This document shows positions 42,922 to 51,671 of a stretch of 64,000 nt of DNA, in pieces. Origin of the DNA: Deltaproteobacteria bacterium (GTDB lineage: Bacteria; Desulfobacterota; Desulfobulbia; Desulfobulbales; SURF-16); assembly GCA_016219175.1 (NCBI GenBank), contig JACRCD010000076.1, positions 62,001 to 126,000 on the forward strand. Reading direction: 5' to 3'. Position 1 is the first letter of the stretch; each line of letters starts with the position of its first letter. The translations under genes and the position numbers were made by a program. Under the pieces are notes generated by a model. The model was not told the origin of the DNA. It was given only the letters and a program-made list of their open reading frames with translations, and did not search any database.

Positions 42922-43024
42922 AAGGGCCGTTGTAAAATAACCATTACAGATTTAATCTTGCATATACGGCCCTTTATGCCGTTGCCACGCATGGCGTGTT
43001 ACAGTAATTTATTGACAACGGCTT
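42922..43024. mobile_element. MITE-like repeat, copy 2
   Basis: It is about 90% identical over its length to 24793-24895, with ends GGGCCGTTGTAAAATAA and TTATTGACAACGGC inverted, and the interior TATACGGCCCTTTATGCCG. It occupies part of the 613-base gap 42580-43192, in which I see no gene. The gap also contains the operator-like repeat upstream of the oxidase gene. Confidence 0.78.
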
Positions 43025-43192
43025 AGCAAAAAGCGCCAGGTACCACAATGTAAACTCTCCGCCTGGAGCGGATTTAGGCCTGGATTCAAAAGAGGTGATC
43101 CGGACAACACCTAAAGCTCTTCAGGCGTTTAGACGCGGTTAAGATGGCTGGACGTCTGCGTAAAAAGTGAAAGTTCTCCCTGGCGGCAACAA

Positions 43193-45712
43193 TCAGGGGG
43201 TAAAGAAACGCAGACGCAAGGCGTTGCTGACCACGGAGACGGAGCTCAAGGCCATGGCGGCGCCGGCAATCATCGGATTTAAGGTGGGGCCGCCGAAGAT
43301 AAAAAGCAGACCGGCTGCCACCGGAATGCCGATGACATTATAGGCAAAGGCCCAGAACAGGTTCTGCTTGATGTTGCGCATGGTGGCGCGGCTTAGTTTC
43401 AGGGCGGTCAGCACCTGGGCCAGGTTGCCCTGCATCAGCACGATGTCCCCGCTTTCAATGGCCACATCAATGCCGGTGCCCATGGCAATGCCCAAGTCCG
43501 CCGTGGCCAGGGCCGGGGCGTCATTGATGCCGTCCCCCACCATGGCCACCACCCTGCCCCTTTTTTTAATCCTCTCAATTTCCTCTGCCTTATGATCAGG
43601 CAGGACCCGGGCAATGACCTCGGTGATGCCGGCCTGTCCGGCAATGGCCCGGGCGGTTTTTTCGTGATCGCCGGTGAGCATCACCACTTCGATGCCCATC
43701 TCCCTGAGTTTACTGACTGTTGCCGGCGCCTCATCCTTGATTTTATCGGCAATGGCGACAAGCGCCGCAAATCCGCCGTCTATGGCCGCAAACAGCGGGG
43801 TCTTACCCGCATCAGCAAGCTCGTCCGCCCCCCTGTAGATCTCACCTGCCACCCCAATGTTTTTTTCCTGCATCAGCTCAAAGTTGCCGATCAGCACCTG
43901 CAGCAGCGGTTGCCTGCTGTTCCGCGGATCATGGACAGCCGCGCTGATTCCACGGCCGGGCAAAGCGGTAAAGTCAGCCGGGGCAACCGGCTGCATGTTC
44001 CTGTTCCTGGCCGCCTGAACAATGGCCTCGGCCAGGGGATGCTCGGAGCCCGTTTCCGCGCAGGCCATCAGCAAGAGAAGCTCATCATCGCTGAAGGACG
44101 AATAATTGCCCAGGTCGGTAAGTCCCGGCTTGCCGTGGGTCAGGGTGCCTGTCTTATCAAACACGATGGTTTCCACCTTCTGGGCCATCTCCAGGGCCTC
44201 CCCGTTTTTCACCAGCACCCCGAGCTGGGCGCCGCGGCCGGTGCCCACCATGATCGAGGTCGGGGTGGCCAGTCCCATGGCGCATGGGCAGGCGATAACC
44301 ATCACGGCGATAAAGATGCGCAGGGCAAAGGTAAATTCCGCCTGACCGATGAAATACCAGGAAAGCCCGGCCAGCGTGGCGATAACCATGACCGCGGGCA
44401 CAAAATAGAGACTGATGCGGTCGGCAAGATTGGCAATGGGCGCCTTTGACCCCTGGGCGTCCTGCACCATGCTGATAATGCGATTCAACATGGTATCCTT
44501 GCCGACCTTTGCGGCCCGCACGTGCAGGATGCCGTTTTTGTTCAAGGTGCCGCTCACCACCTCGTCCCCCTGCCCCTTCTGCACGGCCAGACTCTCACCG
44601 GTGAGCATCGATTCATCCACACTGGAGGCGCCCTGCTCGATGACGCCGTCAATGGGCAGCCGCTCACCGGGCCGGATAAAGAGCAGGTCCCCTACCTCGA
44701 TCTCATCAACCAGAATCTCCTCCTGGCTGTCGCCTTTAATCAGGGTCGCCCTGTCCGGGGCGAGCTGCATCAGCTGCCTGATGGCATCCGAGGTACGCGC
44801 CTTGGAACGGGCCTCCAGGTATTTGCCGAGAGAAACCAGGGCAATCAGCATGGCCGCGCTCTCAAAATAGAGATCATGGGCCCGGGCCGCGGCTTCAAAC
44901 CCTAGCCCGATCTCCACCAGATTCCAGGTGGAATAGACAAAGGCTGCCCCCGTGCCAACCGCGATGAGGGAATCCATGTTGGGGGCGCCGCGCAGCAGAC
45001 TGGGGAAGCCGATGATATAAAAGCCGCGGCCAAACCAGAGCACGGGCAGCACCAGGACAAACTGCAGCAGGGCAAAGTGCAGCGGCTCGGTGACCGGATT
45101 GATCAGATCAGGCAGCGACAGACCGGCCATATGGCCCATGGACACCACCATGACCAGCATGGCCAGGATAAACAGGGGGATAAGCCGTTGTCGTAACACC
45201 AGCAGCCGGGCATGCAGATCCTGCTGCTGGCCGGACAGAAAATCGGTCGACGAGGTCAGGGGCTCGGCCTTGAACCCGAGTCCATCAATGGTTTCCCGCA
45301 CCTGGCGCTGGCTGATCAGGTCCGGATCCAGCGTCACCCTGGCCAGACCGGTGGCCAGATTCACCTCGCAGCTTTTCACCCCGGGGAGCCCCCCCACCAC
45401 CTTTTCAATGCGGCTGGAGCAGGAGGCGCAGTGCATGCCGCTCACCCCCAGCGATATCCGCGCTTCCGCCCCGGGGGTGACAAGTTCAAAGCCAAGACCG
45501 GCTATGCGCTCGGCAATCCCCGGCAAATCCACCCGGTTCGAGTCCCAGCTCAGGTCGATTTTTTCAGTGGCCAGATTCACCGCGACCCTGGTTACGCCCG
45601 CCATGGCGCCGACCACCTTCTCAATGCGGCTGGAGCAGGAGGCGCAGTGCATGCCCTTGATATCCGCCCGCAGGGTGGCATGTTCGTTTGTTATATTTTC
45701 CCGTTCTTTCAT
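43193..45712 (-). CDS. copA: Copper-translocating P1B-type ATPase CopA (two N-terminal HMA domains)
   Basis: This 839-aa pump has two HMA metal-binding domains, each with MHCASC (first pair Cys23/Cys26; the second about 75 residues later), eight membrane segments, the CPC permeation motif (IACPCAMGLATPTS), DKTGTLTHGKP with the phosphorylated Asp, SEHPLAEAI (HP motif), TGDH and GDGINDAPALATADLG. These are the marks of Cu(I) exporters (P1B-1). It moves copper out of the cytoplasm. copZ diverges from it across a shared 146-base promoter region with two palindromes. The multicopper oxidase gene lies downstream, so copper supply and defence are grouped here. Confidence 0.95.
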   Translation of the reverse strand: MKERENITNEHATLRADIKGMHCASCSSRIEKVVGAMAGVTRVAVNLATEKIDLSWDSNRVDLPGIAERIAGLGFELVTPGAEARISLGVSGMHCASCSSRIEKVVGGLPGVKSCEVNLATGLARVTLDPDLISQRQVRETIDGLGFKAEPLTSSTDFLSGQQQDLHARLLVLRQRLIPLFILAMLVMVVSMGHMAGLSLPDLINPVTEPLHFALLQFVLVLPVLWFGRGFYIIGFPSLLRGAPNMDSLIAVGTGAAFVYSTWNLVEIGLGFEAAARAHDLYFESAAMLIALVSLGKYLEARSKARTSDAIRQLMQLAPDRATLIKGDSQEEILVDEIEVGDLLFIRPGERLPIDGVIEQGASSVDESMLTGESLAVQKGQGDEVVSGTLNKNGILHVRAAKVGKDTMLNRIISMVQDAQGSKAPIANLADRISLYFVPAVMVIATLAGLSWYFIGQAEFTFALRIFIAVMVIACPCAMGLATPTSIMVGTGRGAQLGVLVKNGEALEMAQKVETIVFDKTGTLTHGKPGLTDLGNYSSFSDDELLLLMACAETGSEHPLAEAIVQAARNRNMQPVAPADFTALPGRGISAAVHDPRNSRQPLLQVLIGNFELMQEKNIGVAGEIYRGADELADAGKTPLFAAIDGGFAALVAIADKIKDEAPATVSKLREMGIEVVMLTGDHEKTARAIAGQAGITEVIARVLPDHKAEEIERIKKRGRVVAMVGDGINDAPALATADLGIAMGTGIDVAIESGDIVLMQGNLAQVLTALKLSRATMRNIKQNLFWAFAYNVIGIPVAAGLLFIFGGPTLNPMIAGAAMALSSVSVVSNALRLRFFTP

Positions 45713-45776
45713 GTCGCATCCAACATAGAATAATTATTGTTAAAAAGCGCTTAACTTTTAGATCAAAAAGAATTAT

Positions 45777-45835
45777 CTGTTTGTTCAGGCAAACAGGTAA
45801 GCATTGTAACCTTGGTCTGACAACCTCGGACCAAG
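45777..45835. promoter_or_regulatory. Two palindromes in the copA-copZ divergent promoter region
   Basis: CTGTTTG (45777-45783) pairs with CAAACAG (45790-45796), and CTTGGTC (45811-45817) pairs with GACCAAG (45829-45835). Both stand between the divergent starts at 45712 and 45859. They are candidate operator sites for a copper regulator (CueR-, CsoR- or other type); no regulator gene is in the window. The second has an 11-base centre and resembles MerR-family operators in spacing. Confidence 0.5.
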
Positions 45836-45858
45836 CAAATAATTCAGGAGAAATAGAT

Positions 45859-46056
45859 ATGGCAACGGTAAAAATCAACGGCATGCGGTGCCCTCACTGT
45901 TCAAGCGCCGTAACCAAGGCGCTGGAAAATATTGACGGCATCGGCAATGTCAAGGTCGATCTAGAGCAAGGGGAAGCCACCTACACGGAGACTCATCCCG
46001 TGCCTTTGGCAGCCATCAAAGAGGCAATCAGTAAAATAGGTTTTGAGGTGGCCTGA
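45859..46056 (+). CDS. copZ: Heavy-metal-associated (HMA) domain protein, CopZ-like copper chaperone
   Basis: This 65-aa protein is a single HMA domain: MATVKINGMRCPHCSSAVTK with the metal motif CPHC (a form of CxxC), then VKVDLEQGEATY and AIKEAISKIGFEVA. It would carry Cu(I) to CopA, whose gene diverges 146 bases upstream. CAGGAGAAATAG precedes ATG 45859. The histidine between the cysteines is unusual for copper chaperones and could alter affinity or favour another metal. The name is by context and family. Confidence 0.88.
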   Translation: MATVKINGMRCPHCSSAVTKALENIDGIGNVKVDLEQGEATYTETHPVPLAAIKEAISKIGFEVA

Positions 46057-46075
46057 TAAGAGCCTGCAAAGGGGT

Positions 46076-47230
46076 TCACCCCTTTTTGTTCTGTTGCAAG
46101 GGAAGAACGACAATGAATTCCGCACCCTGGCCGGAGGCTGAACGGGCGGAAATTGACCCGCCGTGCCGTTCAACGATCTTTTTACAGATGGCAAGCCCGA
46201 GACCCGTGCCGTTATATTCATCCCTGCCATGCAAGCGCTGAAACAGACCGAATATCTTTTCCTGAAAGCGCGAATCAAAGCCGATGCCGTTATCCTTAAC
46301 CACCACCTGGCAGATATTTCCCCTGTCCGCATTTTCAGGCACGGGCAGGGGAAAAACCTCGACACGCGGTGCCTGGCCGCAGGAAGAGTATTTCAAGGCG
46401 TTGGAGACAAGATTCTGAAATAATTGACGCATCTGCAGGGGGTCCGCTTCAATGATGCCGAGCTCTCCGATGATTATCTTCGCCTTCTGGCGGTCAATCC
46501 TTACTTCAAGATCGGAAATAACCTCGCGCACGATATCGGTTAAATCAACGGGAACAAATTCCTGGGCCTGGGTGGTCAGGCGCGAATACTGGAGAAGACC
46601 GTCGATGAGGCTTTGCATGCGGCCCGCGGCCATCTCGATGCGCTGCAGGTACATGGCGCCCTGCTCGTCCAGCACGGAATGGGATTTTCCGGTGATTCTC
46701 TCCGCAAAGGCGCGGATCAGATGCAGCGGCTCCTGCAGATCGTGGGAGACCACATAGGTAAAATCCTTCAGCTCACGGTTGGTCTGCTCCAGACGGCCCG
46801 CAAAATCACTGAGTTCAAGCTCGGCCTTTCTTTTCTGAATGAGAAAATTGATACGGTAATAGAGAAGATTCCAGTGGATCGGCTCACTGATGTATTCATC
46901 AGCTCCCGCGGCAAAGGCCTGATCGACCAGATCATCGTCAGGCGGACCAAAGATCATGACAGAGGCAGGCCGCCGTTTAAACAGATTTTTTTGCAGTTTT
47001 TCGCAGACATCCAGACCATTACAGTCCTTATGTGACGACATGAGAATCAGATCCGGGAAATGACAGGCATCAAGCCCGATAACGTCCGGGCAGTATTCAA
47101 CATGGATAACGTTAAATTCCTTTGTGGCCAGAAACGACCGCATTTCATGGCAGACAGCCGCACCGCCACATCCCAGCAGGATAATGGGTCTGCCCGCATT
47201 TCCTGATAAGGACGATGAGTCATTATGCAT
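46076..47230 (-). CDS. Sensor histidine kinase with degenerate N-terminal receiver domain
   Basis: This 384-aa protein opens with a receiver-like domain (IILLGCGGAAVCHEMRSFLA to GADEYISEPIHWNLL). The phosphorylated Asp position is replaced: PDLILMSSHKDCNGLDVC has Ser-Ser where PDLILMD would be expected, so it is a pseudo-receiver. A coiled stretch then leads into the HisKA box FTYVVSHDLQEPLHLIRAF (phospho-His) and an HATPase domain with NLVSNALKYSS, VVKDNGIGFD and NGTGLGLAICKKIVERHGG. It resembles light-independent bacteriophytochrome-type kinases (SHDLQEPL). The gene lies convergent to copZ with 19 bases between stops, so a link with copper sensing is possible but unproved. Confidence 0.87.
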   Translation of the reverse strand: MHNDSSSLSGNAGRPIILLGCGGAAVCHEMRSFLATKEFNVIHVEYCPDVIGLDACHFPDLILMSSHKDCNGLDVCEKLQKNLFKRRPASVMIFGPPDDDLVDQAFAAGADEYISEPIHWNLLYYRINFLIQKRKAELELSDFAGRLEQTNRELKDFTYVVSHDLQEPLHLIRAFAERITGKSHSVLDEQGAMYLQRIEMAAGRMQSLIDGLLQYSRLTTQAQEFVPVDLTDIVREVISDLEVRIDRQKAKIIIGELGIIEADPLQMRQLFQNLVSNALKYSSCGQAPRVEVFPLPVPENADRGNICQVVVKDNGIGFDSRFQEKIFGLFQRLHGRDEYNGTGLGLAICKKIVERHGGSISARSASGQGAEFIVVLPLQQNKKG

Positions 47231-47336
47231 AATTCACCCTGAAATTGCAGAAAGGCATGGTTTGAGCCGGGTCCCTCTGACAAATCGGAGAAAAGCATCA
47301 CTTCAGTCCATCTACCTGAACGGTTACCTCTCTTTT

Positions 47337-47663
47337 CTACTTATAGAACTTATGACACTCCCTGGTCAAATGGTTTACCTCTGAAATTTTTTCCCTGGCT
47401 GCGGAGAAATCTCCCCGTTCCGCGGCCAGGAGGCACAATTTAACCTGCTCCCCGCATTGCCTCCAGGCGTCAAACCACTCACTATGGGCGCAAAGATTGT
47501 AATCCTCGCACATCCCGAGCAGCTGAACGCATGACTCCCTGGCGGGAACCAGGTCCCTGCTTATCAGGCCTGCCACCTCCCGCCAGAGACGGCTGATCTC
47601 TTTTTTTAGTTTTTTCCCGCCGGAGGCCCGGCAGTTCCGGGATTGTTCGTTTGGCTTCTTCAC
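47337..47663 (-). CDS. Hypothetical helical protein with six cysteines
   Basis: This 108-aa protein has no recognised domain. It is mostly helical (EISRLWREVAGLISRDLVPA, AWRQCGEQVKLCLLAAERG, EKISEVNHLTRECHKFYK) and has several Cys and His residues (CRAS, CVQLLGMCEDYNLCAH, RQCGEQ, LCLL, RECHK) that could bind a metal. No signal peptide. It is read from ATG 47663 and ends before the histidine kinase start. I cannot assign a function; it could be a small regulatory or metal-binding protein. Confidence 0.6.
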   Translation of the reverse strand: MKKPNEQSRNCRASGGKKLKKEISRLWREVAGLISRDLVPARESCVQLLGMCEDYNLCAHSEWFDAWRQCGEQVKLCLLAAERGDFSAAREKISEVNHLTRECHKFYK

Positions 47664-47856
47664 GGTGAAAACGTTCGTCTCCTTTTATTTTGTTCTTTTG
47701 ATGGCCGGGTTTGCCGGCTGAAACGGGAGACAGGCAATGTTAAGAACCAGGGAAGGAGGTTAACCGGCATCAGGATCGGTTTGACTGAAAAAAAGAAAGG
47801 AGGTCCGGTTCATCGGCAAACAGAGGCGATGAACCGGATACGGGAAATCGCAAGGC

Positions 47857-48456
47857 TTACAGGCCGGAATTGATCGCCTTGCTCAACTTGGCTGCAAAAA
47901 CCTCGGCCAGATGGGCGTCACTGTAATCATTATCCTTGCGCAACGATTTGGTAGTAGTGCCAAAGGTCATGCGCAGCTTCTGGCTGTTGACCAAGTCAAG
48001 GGCCTTGTCTATTCTGACTCGCAGCTCTTCGGGCTTTATGCCCTCTGCCTGGCCGAGAGGCCCCAGTTGCCTGATCTTGGCCGTGAATTCCGTAATAAGC
48101 TTGACAAAACGGGGCGCCTCGGCGGCGGAGGCCCACTGCAGATTATAACGTTCCGGATTAATGCCGATTCCTTCCAGAACTTTTTTAACAAGCACATTCA
48201 CTCCCATTGCATCGTAATTACCAACCTGGTAATGGCACTCGCCAAGTTGTCAGCCGCCGGTGAAGATACCGGCCGCCCCTTCGGCAAAGCCCTGCAGAAT
48301 AAAGGAGGGGTCAATGCGTCCGGTACACATGACGCGGATGGTGCGCAGATTCGGCGGATACTGGTAGCGGGAAACACCGGCGGCGTCCGCCGCGGCATAA
48401 CAGCACCAGTTGCAGAGAAACCCCAGAATTTTAGGGTTGAATTCTTCCTTGGTCAT
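47857..48456 (-). CDS. mvhD: MvhD (hydrogenase/Hdr-associated iron-sulfur protein), UGA-encoded selenocysteine at residue 69
   Basis: Read through UGA (48250-48252) this is a 199-aa protein: ILGFLCNWCCYAAADAAGVS, RVMCTGRIDPSFILQGFAEG and GIFTGGUQLGECHYQVGNYD. That is the complete MvhD fold (two Cys pairs, CTGRID, then GC-x-x-GECHY with Sec at the Cys position), then KKVLEGIGINPERYNLQWAS. The C-terminal 60 residues (GIKPEELRVRIDKALDLVNS) are longer than in typical MvhD. MvhD is the [2Fe-2S] electron transfer link that passes electrons from hydrogenase or formate dehydrogenase to HdrA. A 7-bp hairpin follows the UGA. The gene is last in the fdhA-hdrA-mvhD group, 85 bases after hdrA. Confidence 0.93.
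48217..48233 (-). promoter_or_regulatory. Bacterial SECIS-like hairpin of mvhD
   Basis: On the coding strand ATTACCA pairs perfectly with TGGTAAT around a GGT loop. The stem starts 16 bases after the UGA. This is a good match to the bacterial SECIS plan. Confidence 0.8.
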
Positions 48457-48541
48457 TTTCCATGCCTCTATAAATAGCTGTTTAGCAGTTTAGTCTGTAG
48501 GGTTTTAGATGTTTAAAATTATATGGAAGTCTCTTAACAGA

Positions 48542-51500
48542 CTATTGTCCGATTTCGCCAAAGGCCCTGATCTGCGCGCCGATCTGCTCACGGGTGAATC
48601 CGCCCATGGAGATGGCGAAGGTGGGACACCGTGAAGCGCAGATGCCGCAGCCTTTACATGAGGCGGCAATCGTTTCCGCCTTTTTCTTGCCGTCCTCCTG
48701 CTTGACCATGCTGATCGCCTGGTACGGGCACAGGCTGGCGCAGATGCTGCAGCCGATACACATGTCCTTGTCGACATTGGAAACGATCGGCTCGACGGAG
48801 ACACACCCCTTGACCAAGGGGATGGAAGCCTTGGCGGCGGCGGCCTGGGCCTGCACGATGATCTCATCAAGGGGTTTCGGAGAATGGGCCAGACCGCAGA
48901 CATAGACGCCGTCCACCGCCAGTTCCACCGGCCGCAGTTTTACATGGGCTTCCAGATAGAATTTGTTTTCATTAATGGGAATCTTCAGCAACTTGCTCAA
49001 ATTTTCCGTATCCTCCGGCACGATGCCCACACTCAAGACAATCAGTTCCGGACTCAGGGAGATCTCTTCCCGCAGAATGGGATCAAAGAAATTGACATTG
49101 ACCTTGCCGCCTTTCTTTTCCACCTCGGGCTTGTGGTCAACCTCATAGGGAATGAAAACCACCCCTTTCTCCCTGGCCTGCCGGTAGGCATCCTCGCTAT
49201 AGCCGTAGGTGCGCATATCCCGGTACAGGACGATCACCTGGGATTCAGGGTTGATTTCCTTGATCCTCAAGGCATTTTTCACGGCCGTGTTGCAGCAGAC
49301 CTTGCTGCAGTATTTGAGATCATCGCCCCGGGAACCGGCGCACTGGATCATGACCACCGAGTCGGGCGCCCGATCCTTGGCCTTGCCGGCCAACTGGCTT
49401 TCCAGTTCCTTCTGGGTCACAACCTTTTTCACCTGGCCGAGCAGGTACTTATCAGGCCGATGCTCCCTGCCGCCGGTCGCCACAATGACAACGCCATGAT
49501 CGACAGTCAGTTCGCTTTCCTTTTTCCCCTTCACTGTCTTGATGACGGAAGAAAAATTACCGACAAAACCGTTGACCGCCACCAGTTCGGAACCGGTCAT
49601 CACCTCGATTTTCTCATGTGCTTCCACCCGGGAGATCAGCTCTCTCATCATCTTGCCGGTATTTTCACCCTGCAGGGTATCCTGCATATTGGTGGCATGG
49701 CCTCCCACCCTGTCATTTTTTTCGACGAGATAACAGTGGAAACCCTGATTGGCCAGGTTCTCGGCGGCGGTAAGACCGGCGACGCCGCCGCCGATGATCA
49801 GGGCCTGGGGCATGACGGGAACGGTCTGTTCCGGCAGTGGCCTGCTAAGGCGGGCCTTGGCCACCCCCATGCGCACCAGATCCCTGGATTTTCTTGTGGC
49901 CTCTTCCGGCTCATTGGCGTGAACCCAGGAGCATTGATCGCGGATATTGACCATCTCGAAAAGGGAACGATTCAGCCCGGCATCCTTCAGGGTTTCCTGG
50001 AAAAGCGGCTCATGGGTCCTTGGTGAGCAGGCCGCCATGACAATGCGGTTCAACTTGTGCTTCTTGATCTTATCCTTGATGACTTCCTGGGCATCCTGGG
50101 AACAGCTGTAAAGACTGTCGCTGAAAAAGACGACATTTTCCATGTTGCCCGCGTAATCAACAACATTGGGCACATCAACCGTGCTGGCGATATTGATGCC
50201 GCAGCGGCAGACAAAGACGCCGATGCGGACTTCGTCCTCGGAGCCTACCTGCTGCTCTTCCGGATATGACTTATGAACAACACCGGCTCCACGCTGCTGT
50301 TTGATCAGGGCCGAGGCAATGCCGGCCGCGGCGCTGGACTGGGTGACGCTTTCCGGGATGTCTTTCGGCCCCTGAAAGGCGCCGGCGACAAAGACACCAT
50401 CCCTGCTGGTCTTTAACGGAGCAAAGGAATCGGTTTTACAGAATTCGTAGTTATTAAGTTCAATATCAGCGATCCGGGCGAACTCCTTGGCGTTTTTCGG
50501 CGAATCAAGGCCAACGGAAAGGACAACCATGTCAAAGGCTTCGAAATGATGGCTCTCGCCCAGGGTGGAGTAAGTCAGCTTGAGGTTTTTGCCCCAGGGC
50601 ATGACATCGGCAACCCTGGCCCGGACAAACTTGATGCCGAACTGTTCTTCGGCCCGGATGCGGGCCGCATCAAAATCCTTGCCCTGGGTGCGCATGTCCA
50701 TATAGAAAATGGTAATCTCGCAATCAGGATCATGCTCCTTGGCCACCATGGCCTCCTTGATGGCGTACATGCAGCAGACGGAGGAACAGTAACCGTTATT
50801 GCAGCCGATATCCCGCGAACCGACACACTGAATAAAGGCGATCTTATGGGGATGGCGCTTGTCGGACAGACAGCGGACCTCGCCCTGAAATGGCCCGGAG
50901 GGATTGAGCAGCCTTTCAAATTCAATGCTGGTGACAATATCGGGATGCTTGCCGTAATTGTATTTCAGCATGGCCTCCTCCGGGATCTTGCCAAAGCCGG
51001 GGGACAGGATAACAGCGCCTATATGCAGGTTGCGTTCAATGGGTTGCTGGCTGAAATCAATGGCATGACTGCGGCAGACCGGCACACAGATCTTGCATGT
51101 GCCATGCTTCAAATGCAGGCAGGCGTTCGGATCAATAAAATAGGTGGCGGGCACGGCCTGGGGATAATCAATATGAATGGGCCGGGTGATGGCCAGACCT
51201 TCATTGTAGGCATCCACCATATGGCGCGGGCAGTATTTCGTGCAGAGCCCGCAGGCCGTGCATTTGTCCGCATCGATATAACGGGGGTTCAGACGGACCC
51301 TGGCCTGGAAATCACCGGGTTTCCCCTCCAGGGAAAGGAAATCGGCGTTGCTTAATATTTCAATATTGGGAGACCGACCGGCCTCTACCAGCTTCGGCGC
51401 CAGGATTCAGAGCGAACAGTCGTTGGTTGGAAAAGTTTTGTCCAGCTGGGCCATGGCGCCGCCCACAGCCGCTGACTTTTCAACCAGATAAACATAATAG

Positions 51501-51595
51501 CCGAGCTCGGTCAGGTCGAGGGCAGCCTGGACGCCGGCGACACCGCCGCCGACAACCATTACTGCTCCCGATTTATTATCATCCGCGTGACCCAT
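48542..51595 (-). CDS. hdrA: HdrA-like flavoprotein, two-module form, UGA-encoded selenocysteine at residue 63
   Basis: Read through UGA (51407-51409) this is a 1017-aa protein. Module 1 has [20 protein letters not shown] (FAD), the cluster motif NDCSLU (usually NDCSxC) with Sec63 replacing Cys, then ferredoxin cysteines ([11 protein letters not shown]). Module 2 starts near residue 477 with a second FAD motif, [20 protein letters not shown], with VGGHATNM. The C-terminus holds two [4Fe-4S] motifs ([12 protein letters not shown] and [12 protein letters not shown]). HdrA is the flavin-based bifurcation subunit of heterodisulfide reductase complexes; here HdrB/HdrC are absent. With FdhA upstream and MvhD downstream it probably links formate, ferredoxin and NAD(P)H. 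The UGA split makes it look like two ORFs, of which the short one (62 codons) would be missed. Confidence 0.95.
51374..51397 (-). promoter_or_regulatory. SECIS-like hairpin of hdrA
   Basis: On the coding strand CCGA-AG-CTGG-TAGAGG-CCGG-TCGG can fold: outer CCGA/TCGG, inner CTGG/CCGG (one G-T pair), a two-base bulge and a six-base loop. It starts about 9 bases after the UGA. It is weaker than the hairpins of the SelW, FdhA and MvhD genes. Confidence 0.6.
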
Positions 51596-51671
51596 GGTAC
51601 ACTCCGTTTGTGATTTCGTATTACGGTTGCTGGTCTAAAAAAAGACGGCAAGCCAATTAATTAACAGCAAG

